64,000 nucleotides of DNA. It comes from Micromonospora ferruginea (GTDB lineage Bacteria; Actinomycetota; Actinomycetes; Mycobacteriales; Micromonosporaceae). Both the position numbers and the translations under genes were made by a program. Under the pieces are notes generated by a model, which was not told the DNA's origin, searched no databases, and saw only the letters and a list, made by a program, of their open reading frames with translations. Every line of letters starts with the position of its first letter. The first letter of the stretch is position 1. Location: the NCBI RefSeq assembly GCF_013694245.2, contig NZ_CP059322.2, positions 5,401,001 to 5,465,000 of the forward strand. Direction: 5' to 3'. Shown here in pieces: positions 48,738 to 58,137 of this stretch.

Positions 48738-50483
48738 TCAGCGCCCGAGCCGCCGCCGCACCATCCCGACCACCTCGGTGATCTCGCTGATCCGCAGCAG
48801 CATGGCCAGCCCGAGGTACGTCCCGCCGATCACCGCGCCGCCGATCACCAACTGGATCGCGGCGGCCGGCCGGCTCAGGCCCTCCGGATCGCCGGGGAGT
48901 ACCGCGACCACGAGCACGCCGACCAGCGCGGCGCCGAGCGCGGCCACCACCACCCGGCCGAAGGTCTTCATGATCCGGCCCAGCCCGATCCGCCCCACCC
49001 GGGGCCGCAGCAGCATGGCCGAGATGATCGCGGCGGCCAGGTACGACAGGGCGTTGCCGAGCATCATGCCGGCCGCCGCGAACGTGTTCGAGAAGATCAG
49101 GAACAGCCCCACCTGGAGCAGCACCCGAAGGATCACCACCGGGATGTTGACCAGGGCAGGGGTACGGGTGTCCGGCAGCGCGTAGAACGCGAACGTGAAG
49201 AGCTGGCTGACCGCGAACGGCACCAGGCCGAGCGCCGCGACCAGCAGCACCGTCGAGGTGGCCACCGCGTTGTCGCCGGTGAACGCGCCGTAGCGGAACA
49301 CCACCACGGAGATCGGGCCGGCGAGCACCGCGTAGCAGACCGCGATCGGGGCCAGCACCGCGCTGACCATCCGGGTGCCGCGGGACAGGTCGGCGGTGAC
49401 GTCGCCGAACCGGCCCTCCGCGGCGGCGGCGCTCATCCGGGGCATCAGCGCGGTGATGATCGAGACCGCGATGATGCCGTGCGCCATCATCAGCAGCAGG
49501 AAGACGTTGTTGTAGATCAGCAGGCCGGCGTTGTTGCCGCCGGCCGCGCGGGTGAGCAGGTTGACCACCACGAACAGGCCGAGCTGGTTGACCCCGACGT
49601 AGCAGAACATCCAGCCGCCGAGCCGGGCCAGCTCGGCCAGGCCGAGCGCGCGGAAGTCGAAGCGCCACTTCCACCGGAAGTCGACCTTGCGCAGCGCGGG
49701 CAGCAGGCCGGCGGTCTGGACCGCGACACCGAGCAGCGTGCCGCCACCGATCAGCAGGATCCGCCCCCCGCTCATCTCGCCGGGCTGGATGATGTTCGCG
49801 CCGAAGACCCCGATGTAGACCCCGCAGACGGCGATGACCACCAGGTTGTTCAGGATCGGCGCCCACATCGGCGCGGCGAAGTGGCCGCGGGTGTTCAGCA
49901 CCGCGGCGATCAGCGCGCTCACCCCGGTGAAGAACAGCATCGGCAGCATCAGGTACGACAGGCCGGTGACCAGGCCGCGGTAGTCCTCGTCCTTGCCGCC
50001 CGCGTAGATGGCGGTCAGCACCGGCGCGGCGATCAGGGCGATCGCCACGGTGACGGCCAGCGCCAGCACGGCCAGCGTGAGCAGCCGCTGCGAGTACGCC
50101 TCGCCCCGGTCCGGGTCGGACTTGCGCCGCCGGACCAGCACCGGGATCAGCACGCTGGTCAGCACGCCGCCGAGCAGGAACTCGTACACCTGGTTCGGCA
50201 GGAAGATCGCGGTGGTGTACGCGTCGCCGACCAGCGCGCCACCGAGCGCGGCGCCGATCATCAGGTTGCGGATGAAGCCGGTGCCCCGGCTGACCAGGCT
50301 GCCGATCGCCATCACCGCGCTGTTCGCCGCGGCGCTGGTCTCGCCGACCACCTCCTGCGGCGGGGCGACCGCCTCGACGCCGGGCTGGTTCAGCGGCTCC
50401 GCCGAGATGAAGGTGGCGCCGTCGTCCGGCGGCAGGCCGCCGTCGTGCGCGTTCGCGCTGCGGTAGAGCCCGCCGCCGCTCAT
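48738..50483 (-). CDS. murJ: Lipid II flippase MurJ
   Basis: 581 residues with about 14 membrane helices of the MOP superfamily. The MviN pattern is clear from AVMAIGSLVSRGTGFIRNLM, VGDAYTTAIFLPNQVYEFLL, GGVLTSVLIPVLVRRR and the later MAHGIIAVSIITALMPRMS. It flips the peptidoglycan precursor across the membrane. A polar N-terminal tail of about 45 residues precedes helix 1. The ATG at 50483 has GGAGG seven bases upstream, so the 18-residue longer frame is rejected. It is divergent from pcnA. Confidence 0.95.
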   Translation of the reverse strand: MSGGGLYRSANAHDGGLPPDDGATFISAEPLNQPGVEAVAPPQEVVGETSAAANSAVMAIGSLVSRGTGFIRNLMIGAALGGALVGDAYTTAIFLPNQVYEFLLGGVLTSVLIPVLVRRRKSDPDRGEAYSQRLLTLAVLALAVTVAIALIAAPVLTAIYAGGKDEDYRGLVTGLSYLMLPMLFFTGVSALIAAVLNTRGHFAAPMWAPILNNLVVIAVCGVYIGVFGANIIQPGEMSGGRILLIGGGTLLGVAVQTAGLLPALRKVDFRWKWRFDFRALGLAELARLGGWMFCYVGVNQLGLFVVVNLLTRAAGGNNAGLLIYNNVFLLLMMAHGIIAVSIITALMPRMSAAAAEGRFGDVTADLSRGTRMVSAVLAPIAVCYAVLAGPISVVVFRYGAFTGDNAVATSTVLLVAALGLVPFAVSQLFTFAFYALPDTRTPALVNIPVVILRVLLQVGLFLIFSNTFAAAGMMLGNALSYLAAAIISAMLLRPRVGRIGLGRIMKTFGRVVVAALGAALVGVLVVAVLPGDPEGLSRPAAAIQLVIGGAVIGGTYLGLAMLLRISEITEVVGMVRRRLGR

Positions 50484-50617
50484 CTGCCAGCCTCCAAGGG
50501 GGGTACGCCGGAACCGGGCCCGGACGGCCCCGCACAACCGGAACCATAGTCAACCTCGGCCGGTTACCCGCGCCCGGCGCGGTCGATCCACCCCCGGCCC
50601 GATAGGCTGGCGATCCC

Positions 50618-52081
50618 ATGTCCGAAGCCTCCGCCTCCGCTTCCGCCGCCGAACGCCACGAGCTGACCGCCGCGCAGCGCAACGCCGTCGCCGAACTGCT
50701 CCGCGTGTCCCCGGTCGCGGACGAGCTGGGTCGGCGTTTTGCCCGAGCCGGTCACGAACTGCACCTGGTGGGGGGGTCCGTCCGGGACGCGCTGCTCGGC
50801 CGGCTCGGCAACGACCTCGACTTCTGCACCGACGCCCACCCGGACGAGACCGTCAAGGTCATCCGGGGCTGGGCCGAGTCGATCTGGGAGACCGGCCGCG
50901 AGTTCGGCACCATCGCCTGCCAGCGCGACGGGCTCACGCTGGAGATCACCACCTTCCGGGCGGAGGTCTACGACCAGGTCAGCCGCAACCCGGTGGTGCA
51001 GTACGGCACCAGCCTGACCGAGGACCTGAAGCGCCGCGACTTCACCGTGAACGCGATGGCGGTGAGTCTCCCCGACCACCGGTTCACCGACCCGTACGGC
51101 GGCCTGGCCGACCTCACCGCCAAGGTCATCCGTACCCCTGGGACGCCGCAGGAGTCGTTCCGCGACGACCCGCTGCGGATGCTGCGGGCGGCCCGGTTCG
51201 CCGCCCAGCTCCGCTTCGCCGTCCACCCCGACGTCCGCGCGGCGATGACCCGGATGGCGTCCGACCTCGACCGGATCACCGCCGAGCGGATCCGGGACGA
51301 GTTCACCAAGCTGCTGTGCGGCGTCGACCCGGTGACCGGGCTGCGCCTGCTGGTCGACACCGGCCTGGCCGAGCGCTTCCTGCCGGAGCTGACCGGGCTC
51401 AAGCTCACCATCGACGAGCACGCCCAGCACAAGGACGTCTACGAGCACACCCTCACCGTGGTCCTCAACGCGATGTCGATGGAGGAGGAGGGCTGCGACT
51501 TCGTGCTGCGGATGGCCGCGCTGATGCACGACATCGGCAAGCCCGGCACCAAGGCGGTCGGCGCGGACGGCCGGGTCAGCTTCCACCACCACGAGGTGGT
51601 CGGGGCGCGGCTGACCAAGGCCCGGATGAAGGCGATGCGCTATCCCAAGGACGTCACCTCCCAGGTGGTCAAGCTGGTCGGGCTGCACCTGCGCTTCTAC
51701 GGGTACGGCCGGGGCGAGTGGACCGACTCGGCGGTGCGCCGGTACGTCACCGACGCCGGCGACCTGCTGTCCCGGCTGCACAAGCTGACCCGTTCCGACT
51801 GCACCACCCGCAACCGTCGGAAGGCGGCCCAGCTCGCGGCCGACTACGACGCCCTGGAGGAGCGGATCGCCCGGATCGCCGCCGAGGAGGACCTGGCCCG
51901 GGTCCGGCCCGACCTGGACGGCAACGCGATCATGGAGTTGCTCGGCGTGCCGCCGGGGCCGGTGGTCGGCCGTGCCTGGCAGCACCTCAAGGAGCTGCGC
52001 CTGGAGCGCGGGCCGCTGGACCGCGACGAGGCCGAGGCGGAGCTGCTGCGCTGGGCGCGCGCCGAGGGCATCGTCGGCTGA
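50618..52081 (+). CDS. CCA tRNA nucleotidyltransferase (with HD domain)
   Basis: 487 residues, corresponding to mycobacterial PcnA (Rv3907c). Class II nucleotidyltransferase head: LVGGSVRDALLGRLGNDLDF with the DxD metal site, the RRDFTVNAMAV motif, and DPLRMLRAARFAAQLRFAV. An HD phosphohydrolase domain follows (LTVVLNAMSMEEEGCDFVLR, AALMHDIGKPGT). It adds or repairs the 3' CCA, which matters here because tRNA-Ile lacks an encoded CCA. It is divergent from murJ. The mutT4-type gene that sits between these two in mycobacteria is absent. Confidence 0.93.
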   Translation: MSEASASASAAERHELTAAQRNAVAELLRVSPVADELGRRFARAGHELHLVGGSVRDALLGRLGNDLDFCTDAHPDETVKVIRGWAESIWETGREFGTIACQRDGLTLEITTFRAEVYDQVSRNPVVQYGTSLTEDLKRRDFTVNAMAVSLPDHRFTDPYGGLADLTAKVIRTPGTPQESFRDDPLRMLRAARFAAQLRFAVHPDVRAAMTRMASDLDRITAERIRDEFTKLLCGVDPVTGLRLLVDTGLAERFLPELTGLKLTIDEHAQHKDVYEHTLTVVLNAMSMEEEGCDFVLRMAALMHDIGKPGTKAVGADGRVSFHHHEVVGARLTKARMKAMRYPKDVTSQVVKLVGLHLRFYGYGRGEWTDSAVRRYVTDAGDLLSRLHKLTRSDCTTRNRRKAAQLAADYDALEERIARIAAEEDLARVRPDLDGNAIMELLGVPPGPVVGRAWQHLKELRLERGPLDRDEAEAELLRWARAEGIVG

Positions 52082-52265
52082 TCCCGCGACGCCGTCGAAA
52101 TTCGACGACGATACGCCGGCGTGTCGACCGAACGGATGACGTGCTCCGGTCGATGTCTCCCGCATGATGTTGGTCATCACCAGCCGTCCCGCTCGACGGC
52201 ACGGCTGTCCTGATCGCATCCGCCCGTCCCCTCCGGACGGTCGCTGGACACGGGGAGACCATTCA

Positions 52266-54305
52266 GTGTCACGCCACGGCGCGTTGCGCCGCTCCGCGTT
52301 GGTGGGGATCGCCCTCACCTCCGCCACCTCAATCCTCTGCGCCACCACCGCCGGCCCGGCGCTGGCCGCCCCGGACGGCCCGAAGCGCGCCCCGGTACGC
52401 GGCGCCGACACGGGCCAGGCGGTGCCCGGCCGCTACATCGTCGTCCTGAAGGACGGCAAGGCCAGCCCGGCCAAGACGAAGTCCGCCGCGTCGGCCCTCG
52501 CCGGTGAGCACGGCGGTTCCGTCCGCCGGGTGTTCGGCAAGGCGCTGCACGGCTACTCGGCCAGCATGGACCGCCGGCAGGCCGAGCGCCTGGCCGCGGA
52601 CCCCGACGTCGCGTACGTCCAGCAGGTCCAGCGCTACCGGGCCACCGACACCCAGACCGCCCCGCCGTGGGGCCTGGACCGGCTCGACCAGCTCAAGACC
52701 AAGACGGACGGCAAGTACACCTACTCGTCGACCGGCGCCGGGGTGACCGCGTACGTCATCGACACCGGCATCGACATCGACCACCAGGACTTCGGCGGGC
52801 GGGCCGTGAACGGCTACGACGCGGTCGAGCAGGACGACGTCGCGCAGGACTGCGACGGGCACGGCACGCACGTGGCCGGCACCCTCGGCGGCACGAAGTA
52901 CGGCGTGGCCAAGGACGTCAAGCTGGTCGCGGTCCGGGTGCTCGACTGCGCCGGCAGCGGCGACAGCGAAACCGTGATCGCTGGCGTCGACTGGGTGACC
53001 ACGCACGCCAGCGGGCCTTCCGTGGCCAACATGAGCCTCGGCGACGACAAGACCGACCAGGCGCTCAACGACGCGATCAACCGGTCCATCAACTCCGGCA
53101 TCACCTACGCGGTCGCGGCCGGTAACAGTTGGAAGGACGCCTGCGGCTCCTCGCCGGCGAACGTGCCGGCCGCCATCACGGTCGGCGCCACCGACCGGCT
53201 GGACATGCGGACCTGGTTCTCCAACTACGGCCGCTGCCTGGACACGTTCGCGCCCGGCGCGGGCATCGTCTCGGCGAAGGCCGGCACCGCCTCCGGCTCG
53301 ACGGCGATGAGCGGCACCTCGATGGCCTCCCCGCACGTGGCGGGCGCCGCCGCGCTGCTGCTGGAGACGCACCCGACCTGGACGCCGCAGCAGGTGCGCG
53401 ACTCCGTCGTCACGACCGGCGTCGGCGGCGCCGTGCACGACACCATGGGCTCGCTGGACCGGCTGCTGCACGTCGGCAACCCGGTGACGGCCCGCGGCTC
53501 GTACGCCCTCAAGGCCCAGGTCAACGGCCGTTACGTGGTCGCGGAGAGCGCTGGCGCGAAGCCGCTGATCGCGCGCGGCACGTCCATCGGCGCGTGGGAG
53601 AAGTACGACCTGGTCGACGCCGGCGCGGGCCTGTTCGGTCTGCGTGCCCGGGTCACCAACAAGTTCGTCACGGCGGAGAGCGCCGGCGCGAAGCCGCTGA
53701 TCGCCCGCTCGGCCACCATCGGCGCCTGGGAGAAGTTCCAGGTCGTCGACAACACCGACGGCTCGATCAGCCTCAAGGCGGCGGTCAACGGCAAGTACGT
53801 CACCGCGCCGAGCACCACCTCCCCGCTGATCGCCAGCAAGACCGCGATCGGCACCGCCGAGAAGTTCGACTTCGACGCCCCGGCCCCGATCGTCGGCATC
53901 AAGGCGGTCGCCAACGGCAAGTTCGTGACCGCGGAGAGCGGCGGTGCGAAGCCGCTGATCGCCCGCTCGGCCAGCGTGGGCGCCTGGGAGAAGTACGAGG
54001 TCGTCAGCGTGGGTGACGGCTTCTTCGGCCTGAAGGCGCTGATCAACAGCAAGTACGTGACGGCGGAGAGCGCCGGTGCGAAGCCGCTGATCGCCCGCTC
54101 GGCCACCATCGGCGCCTGGGAGGTCTTCGACGTCCTCGACTACAACGCCGACGGCTCCGTCTACCTGCGGGCCAACGCCAACGGCAAGGCGGTCACCGCG
54201 GGCAGCACCGGCGCCAGCCAGCTCATCGCCGGCCGCGTCATCGACTGGGACAGCGAGACCCTCGGCCTCGCCGCCGGCGAGAAGTTCGTCCTCGCCGCGC
54301 TCTGA
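52266..54305 (+). CDS. Secreted subtilisin-like protease with beta-trefoil repeats
   Basis: 679 residues. The signal peptide is about 1-35 (basic start, then LVGIALTSATSILCATTAGP, ALA-A cleavage). An I9-type propeptide follows (YIVVLKDGKASPAKTK to VAYVQQVQRY). The S8 catalytic domain has Asp166 (DTGIDI), His199 (DGHGTHVAG) and Ser352 (GTSMASPH). From about 405 there are six repeats of 40-44 residues (FVTAESAGAKPLIARSATIG type), enough for two fascin/beta-trefoil units that may bind sugars or cell surfaces. The GTG at 52266 has GGGGAG upstream. Confidence 0.93.
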   Translation: MSRHGALRRSALVGIALTSATSILCATTAGPALAAPDGPKRAPVRGADTGQAVPGRYIVVLKDGKASPAKTKSAASALAGEHGGSVRRVFGKALHGYSASMDRRQAERLAADPDVAYVQQVQRYRATDTQTAPPWGLDRLDQLKTKTDGKYTYSSTGAGVTAYVIDTGIDIDHQDFGGRAVNGYDAVEQDDVAQDCDGHGTHVAGTLGGTKYGVAKDVKLVAVRVLDCAGSGDSETVIAGVDWVTTHASGPSVANMSLGDDKTDQALNDAINRSINSGITYAVAAGNSWKDACGSSPANVPAAITVGATDRLDMRTWFSNYGRCLDTFAPGAGIVSAKAGTASGSTAMSGTSMASPHVAGAAALLLETHPTWTPQQVRDSVVTTGVGGAVHDTMGSLDRLLHVGNPVTARGSYALKAQVNGRYVVAESAGAKPLIARGTSIGAWEKYDLVDAGAGLFGLRARVTNKFVTAESAGAKPLIARSATIGAWEKFQVVDNTDGSISLKAAVNGKYVTAPSTTSPLIASKTAIGTAEKFDFDAPAPIVGIKAVANGKFVTAESGGAKPLIARSASVGAWEKYEVVSVGDGFFGLKALINSKYVTAESAGAKPLIARSATIGAWEVFDVLDYNADGSVYLRANANGKAVTAGSTGASQLIAGRVIDWDSETLGLAAGEKFVLAAL

Positions 54306-54320
54306 ACCGCACCACATATA

Positions 54321-54363
54321 ACGGCGCCCGCCGGCTCCCCGAGGGGAAACCGGCGGGCGCCGT
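54321..54363. terminator. Bidirectional terminator
   Basis: ACGGCGCCCGCCGG (54321-54334) pairs perfectly with CCGGCGGGCGCCGT (54350-54363) between the convergent protease and flotillin genes. Confidence 0.8.
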
Positions 54364-54369
54364 CGTACG

Positions 54370-55875
54370 TCACGGGTTGACGGTGCTGCCGTCCACCGTG
54401 CTCTTGCCGTTGGTGTGCGCGCTGCCCAACCGGGCGAGCAGCCCGGCCAGGTCGATGCCGGTCAGGTCGCTGCCGAGCTGGAGGCCCTGGGCGACGTTGC
54501 CGGCCACCGACTTGGTCAGCGACGACGCGCCGTCGGTGGAGATGACGGTCATCTTGTCGATCGCGCCGATCGGGGCGCTGGCCGCGCCGACGACCTCGGG
54601 GAGCACCTTGACCAGGAGGTCCAGCACGGCGGCCTCGCCGTACGCGGCGAACGCCTCGGCCTTGCGGGCCATCGCGTCGGCCTCCGCCTGACCCCTGGCC
54701 AGGATGGCCGCGGCCTCGGCCGTGCCCTCCCGCTCGACCGCCTCGGCGATCGCGGACCGCCGCCGCTGCTCCGCCTCACCCTCCTTGGCGCCCTCGATCG
54801 CGTTCGCCTCGGCCAGCGCGGCCCGGCGGGCCCGCTCGCCCTCACCGGTGAGCCGCGACTGCTCGGCGGCGGCCTGGGCGGCGGCGATGGTGGCCTGCCG
54901 CTCGGCGTCGGCGCGCAGCACCGCCGCGTTGCGGGCGGCCTCGGCCTCCTGCTCCACCTTGTACCGCTGGGCGTCGGCCGGCTTGCGCACCTCGGTGTCG
55001 AGTTGGCGCTGCTTCAGCTCGGCGTTGCGCTCGGCCACCTTCTGCTGCTCGGAGAGGATCGCCTGGTCCCGCTCGGCCTGGGCGAGCGGCCCGGCCGCGG
55101 CCGAGCGCGCCTTCGCCGCGTCGATCTCGGCCTGGATGCCGGCCTGCTTGAGCGACAGGTTCCGGTTCGCCTCGGCGATCGCCTCCTCGGCGAGCAGCCG
55201 CTCCTGCTCGGCGGCCTGCCGGGCGCGGGCCTCGGCGATGGCGGCGTCCTTGAGCACCCGGGCGGCCTCGGGCCGGCCCAGGTCGGCGAGGTAGGACCCC
55301 TCGGCCAGGATGTCCTGGAGCTGGAACGTGTCCAGCACCAGACCCTGGTTGGTCATCGAGTGCTCGGCCTCCTCGGCGACCGCGCTGGCGAACGCCGCCC
55401 GGTCCCGGATGACCTCCTCGACGGTGAGCCGGCCGACGATCGAGCGCAGCGCGCCGGCCAGCACCTCCCGGGTGAAGTTGTCGATCTCGGCCTGCTGGTG
55501 CAGGAAGCGCTGGGCGGCGGCCCGGATCGCGTCCTCGGTGCCGCCGACCTTGACGATCGCGACGCCGTGCAGGTCGGCGCGGATGCCCTGCTTGCTCACC
55601 GCGCCCCGGATGCCGACGTCGATGCGCCGGCTGGACAGGTCGAGGGACTGCAGCTTCTGCACCACCGGCAGCACGAAGACCGAGGCGCCGAGCACGACCT
55701 TCTGGCCGGACATGTCGGTGGATCGGATGCCGTCGGCGGTCTGGGTGGTCCGGCCCTTGCGGCCGGTGACGATGAACGCCTCGTTCGGCCCGGCCACCTT
55801 GATCCGGGACAGCACGAACATGACGAGCAGGACGGCGAGGAGGACCGCGCCGCCGATGGCGACGAGCAGGGGCAT
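54370..55875 (-). CDS. Flotillin (SPFH/band 7 protein)
   Basis: 501 residues. An N-terminal membrane helix (LLVAIGGAVLLAVLLVMFVL) and an SPFH domain (GPNEAFIVTGRKGRTTQTAD, SLDLSSRRIDVGIRGAVSKQ) precede a long Ala/Glu-rich coiled coil at about 225-420 and a C-terminal oligomerisation segment (YGEAAVLDLLVKVLPEVVGA). Flotillins scaffold fluid membrane domains. It lies directly downstream of an NfeD-like gene, the usual pairing. Confidence 0.93.
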   Translation of the reverse strand: MPLLVAIGGAVLLAVLLVMFVLSRIKVAGPNEAFIVTGRKGRTTQTADGIRSTDMSGQKVVLGASVFVLPVVQKLQSLDLSSRRIDVGIRGAVSKQGIRADLHGVAIVKVGGTEDAIRAAAQRFLHQQAEIDNFTREVLAGALRSIVGRLTVEEVIRDRAAFASAVAEEAEHSMTNQGLVLDTFQLQDILAEGSYLADLGRPEAARVLKDAAIAEARARQAAEQERLLAEEAIAEANRNLSLKQAGIQAEIDAAKARSAAAGPLAQAERDQAILSEQQKVAERNAELKQRQLDTEVRKPADAQRYKVEQEAEAARNAAVLRADAERQATIAAAQAAAEQSRLTGEGERARRAALAEANAIEGAKEGEAEQRRRSAIAEAVEREGTAEAAAILARGQAEADAMARKAEAFAAYGEAAVLDLLVKVLPEVVGAASAPIGAIDKMTVISTDGASSLTKSVAGNVAQGLQLGSDLTGIDLAGLLARLGSAHTNGKSTVDGSTVNP

Positions 55876-55899
55876 GGGGGTTCCCGTCTGTTGAGGGAG

Positions 55900-56406
55900 T
55901 CAGTAGGTCTCGACGTGCACGCTGGTCTCGCTGAGCGCTTCGACCACGAAGATCCGGGCGCCGATCGGGATGGGCCCGTCGGCCCGGGCGTTGAGCTTGA
56001 CCGGCTGGCCGGCGAGGCGTACCCGGACCTCGCCGTAACCGCCGCTGGGGATCGGGGTGACCACCAGGCCGATCGCGCCGGTCAGGTGGTCCCGGGTGGG
56101 GGTGGGGTCGGTGCGCATGTTGCGGGCCGCGCGGCTCAACCGGGCCGCCAGCCAGCCGGTGGGCACGGCGGCGAGCGCGCCGCCGGCCGCCGCCGCCGCG
56201 ACCATCCCGGCGGTACGTCCGCCGAGCAGCTCGTTGACGATCGCGGCGCCGAACCCGAACGCACCGACGAACCCGGCGACCGCCTCCAGCGACACCGGGC
56301 CGTCGACGTCCGGATGGCCGAGGTGCAGCACTCCCGAGCCGAGCAGGGCGAGCGTCAGCACACCGACACCGGCTCCGCCGATGATCAGGAAGATGAGCGT
56401 CCCCAT
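55900..56406 (-). CDS. NfeD-like membrane protein
   Basis: 168 residues with three hydrophobic segments (for example MGTLIFLIIGGAGVGVLTLA, LEAVAGFVGAFGFGAAIV and MVAAAAAGGALAAVPTGWLA) and a C-terminal OB-fold domain (TGAIGLVVTPIPSGGYGEVR, GARIFVVEALSETSVHVETY). Short NfeD proteins partner with flotillins, and the next gene is one, 24 bp away. The ATG at 56406 is preferred because it begins directly at the first membrane helix. Confidence 0.85.
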   Translation of the reverse strand: MGTLIFLIIGGAGVGVLTLALLGSGVLHLGHPDVDGPVSLEAVAGFVGAFGFGAAIVNELLGGRTAGMVAAAAAGGALAAVPTGWLAARLSRAARNMRTDPTPTRDHLTGAIGLVVTPIPSGGYGEVRVRLAGQPVKLNARADGPIPIGARIFVVEALSETSVHVETY

Positions 56407-56473
56407 GGCCACGACCTGCACGGTATCGGTGTGGTGCAACATCCACTGCGTGCAGCGAACCCTCAGCGGCCAC

Positions 56474-57564
56474 TCAGCGGGGTGCGATCGTCACCTCCAG
56501 ACCGACCAGTTGTCGCGGCAGCGGCTGACGGATCAGCTCCCGGCCGGTGGTGTCGGCGAGCACGAAGTCACCGGTACCGAGCGGCCGGCGGTAGAGCAGC
56601 CGGTCGTCGTCGACCCAGACGACGTCCGCGCTGGGCAGCGGGTTCACCACCCGGCCGGTCGCGGCCTCCACCAGCAGCGGCTCCTCGCGGCCCTGGACCA
56701 CCACCAGTTTCCCGTCGGGTGACCAGGACCATGGTCCGGCCGGGTCTCCGGGCAGCGGCTCGAAGCGGGTCGGCCGGCCGGTGTCGGCGGAGAAGAACTG
56801 GACTCCCCGCCGGGGGTGCCGGGCGGCCTCGGACCGGGAGCGGCTCAGATCGGTCTGCTGGAGCACCACGTCGCGTCCGTCCCGGCTCCAGACGAAGAAG
56901 CAGTAGTCGCTGCAGGGGAAGGCCCGGGTGTCGACGGGGTGGGGGAACCGGGCACCGTCGGCGCCGAGCACGATGAAGCCGAAGTGGTCCAGTTGGCGGG
57001 TGGTGAACAGCACCCGGCGGCCGTCCGGCGACCAACTCGGCGCGGTCAGCGCGCGGCCGACCTCGTACCAGCGGGTCTTTCCGTCGGCCAGGTCGAACAG
57101 GCCGATCTCCCGGGGGCGGGCGTCGTCCCGAACCGCGACGAGGGAGCCGGCGGGCGCCGGATAGATGCCGTCGTAGCGGTCGGTGGTCACGTATCGACCG
57201 CGGCCGCGGTCGAGCAGCACTCCCGAGCCGGAGCCGCCGGCCACCTGTCCCCGGGTGACCACCCAGTCGCCGGGCAGCACCAACGGCTGATCGGCCCAGG
57301 CCGCGCCGGGTTCGGGTCGGAGCGAGGGGTGGGCGTGGGCGGCGGGGTGGCCGGCGGCGGGGTGGGACGCGGTCGAAGCAGCACGAACGGCAGGATCACC
57401 GCGATCACCGCGACCACGGTGGCGGCGGCGGTGGTGACCCGCCGCCGGCGGCGCAGCCGTCGACCCTGCCCGAGCGCCCGGAGCGCCAGGTCCGGCGCAG
57501 GTGCCGCATCGGCGGCCAGGTCGCGTACGGCCGTCCGGAGCGTCTCGTCCAGCGACGTGCTCAT
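56474..57564 (-). pseudogene. Frame-broken membrane-anchored beta-propeller protein
   Basis: Two frames together look like one protein. From 57564, MSTSLDETLRTAVRDLAADA leads through a basic run to one helix (VTTAAATVVAVIAVILPFVL) and then loses sense. From about 57340 down, another frame (minus-one relative) gives PGDWVVTRGQVAGGSGSG, then PD40/TolB-like blades (SWSPDGRRVLFTTRQ, VWSRDGRDVVLQQ, WSWSPDGKLVVVQG). The switch lies in a Pro-coding C-rich tract (57324-57372), consistent with one missing base, real or a sequencing error. The start overlaps the sigma-factor stop (ATGA), so it is probably a sigma-linked regulator. Confidence 0.7.
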
Positions 57565-58070
57565 CGGGCCACCTCCGCCGGGTTGGTCATCTCGTCGAGC
57601 GCCGGCACGAGATGCCGGAGCCGGGCCAGCGCCTTGGCGCTCTGGCTCGCTACGGTCCCGGGTCGGCAGCCGAGCATCGCCGCGGTCTGCTCGACGCTCA
57701 GGTCCTCCAGGTAGCGCAGCGTCAGCACGGCGCGCTGGCGGGGCGGCAGCGCGCGCAGCGCGTCCCGCAGCAGCAGCCGCAGGTCGCTGTCGTCACCGGC
57801 CACCGGCCGTTCCGGCAGGTCCGCCACCGACACCTCCGCGCGCCGCGCCCGCCGCCGCCAGCCGGAGACCTGGTCGTGGTAGAGGATCCGTTTCACGTAC
57901 GGCTCCGCGTCGCCACGGATCCGGGGCCATCGGGCGTACGCCTTCGCCAGCGCGTTCTGCAGCAGGTCCTCCGCCGCGTGCTGGTTGCCGGCGAGCGCGT
58001 ACGCGACCCGCAGCAGGACCGCTCCGCGCTCGTTGACGAACGCGGTGAACTCCCGGTCGACCTCCGCCAC
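57561..58070 (-). CDS. SigE-family ECF sigma factor
   Basis: 169 residues, typical of the small actinobacterial SigE-family group. Region 2 is FTAFVNERGAVLLRVAYALA, QHAAEDLLQNALAKAYARW, then RGDAEPYVKRILYHDQVSGW. Region 4 is ALPPRQRAVLTLRYLEDLSV and TAAMLGCRPGTVASQSAKAL. The GTG at 58070 has GGAGG upstream. The stop overlaps the start of the frame-broken propeller gene. It is divergent from ogt, with an imperfect palindrome GCGGGGAAAA/CTTTGCCCGC between them. Confidence 0.9.
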   Translation of the reverse strand: MAEVDREFTAFVNERGAVLLRVAYALAGNQHAAEDLLQNALAKAYARWPRIRGDAEPYVKRILYHDQVSGWRRRARRAEVSVADLPERPVAGDDSDLRLLLRDALRALPPRQRAVLTLRYLEDLSVEQTAAMLGCRPGTVASQSAKALARLRHLVPALDEMTNPAEVAR

Positions 58071-58137
58071 CGTCCACCTCCGTCTCTTCGACGCCCGCGG
58101 CGGGGAAAACTTTGCCCGCCGCGCGACAATGGGCGGC

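Noticed and set aside
50484..50617. Expected mutT4-like gene between pcnA and murJ
   Set aside because: Mycobacteria carry genes here, but this interval is only 134 bp and holds no frame. It is an absence, not a hidden gene.
57890..57903. Possible parS GTTTCACGTACGGC
   Set aside because: Only the left half matches, it lies inside the sigma-factor coding sequence, and the palindrome is not formed.
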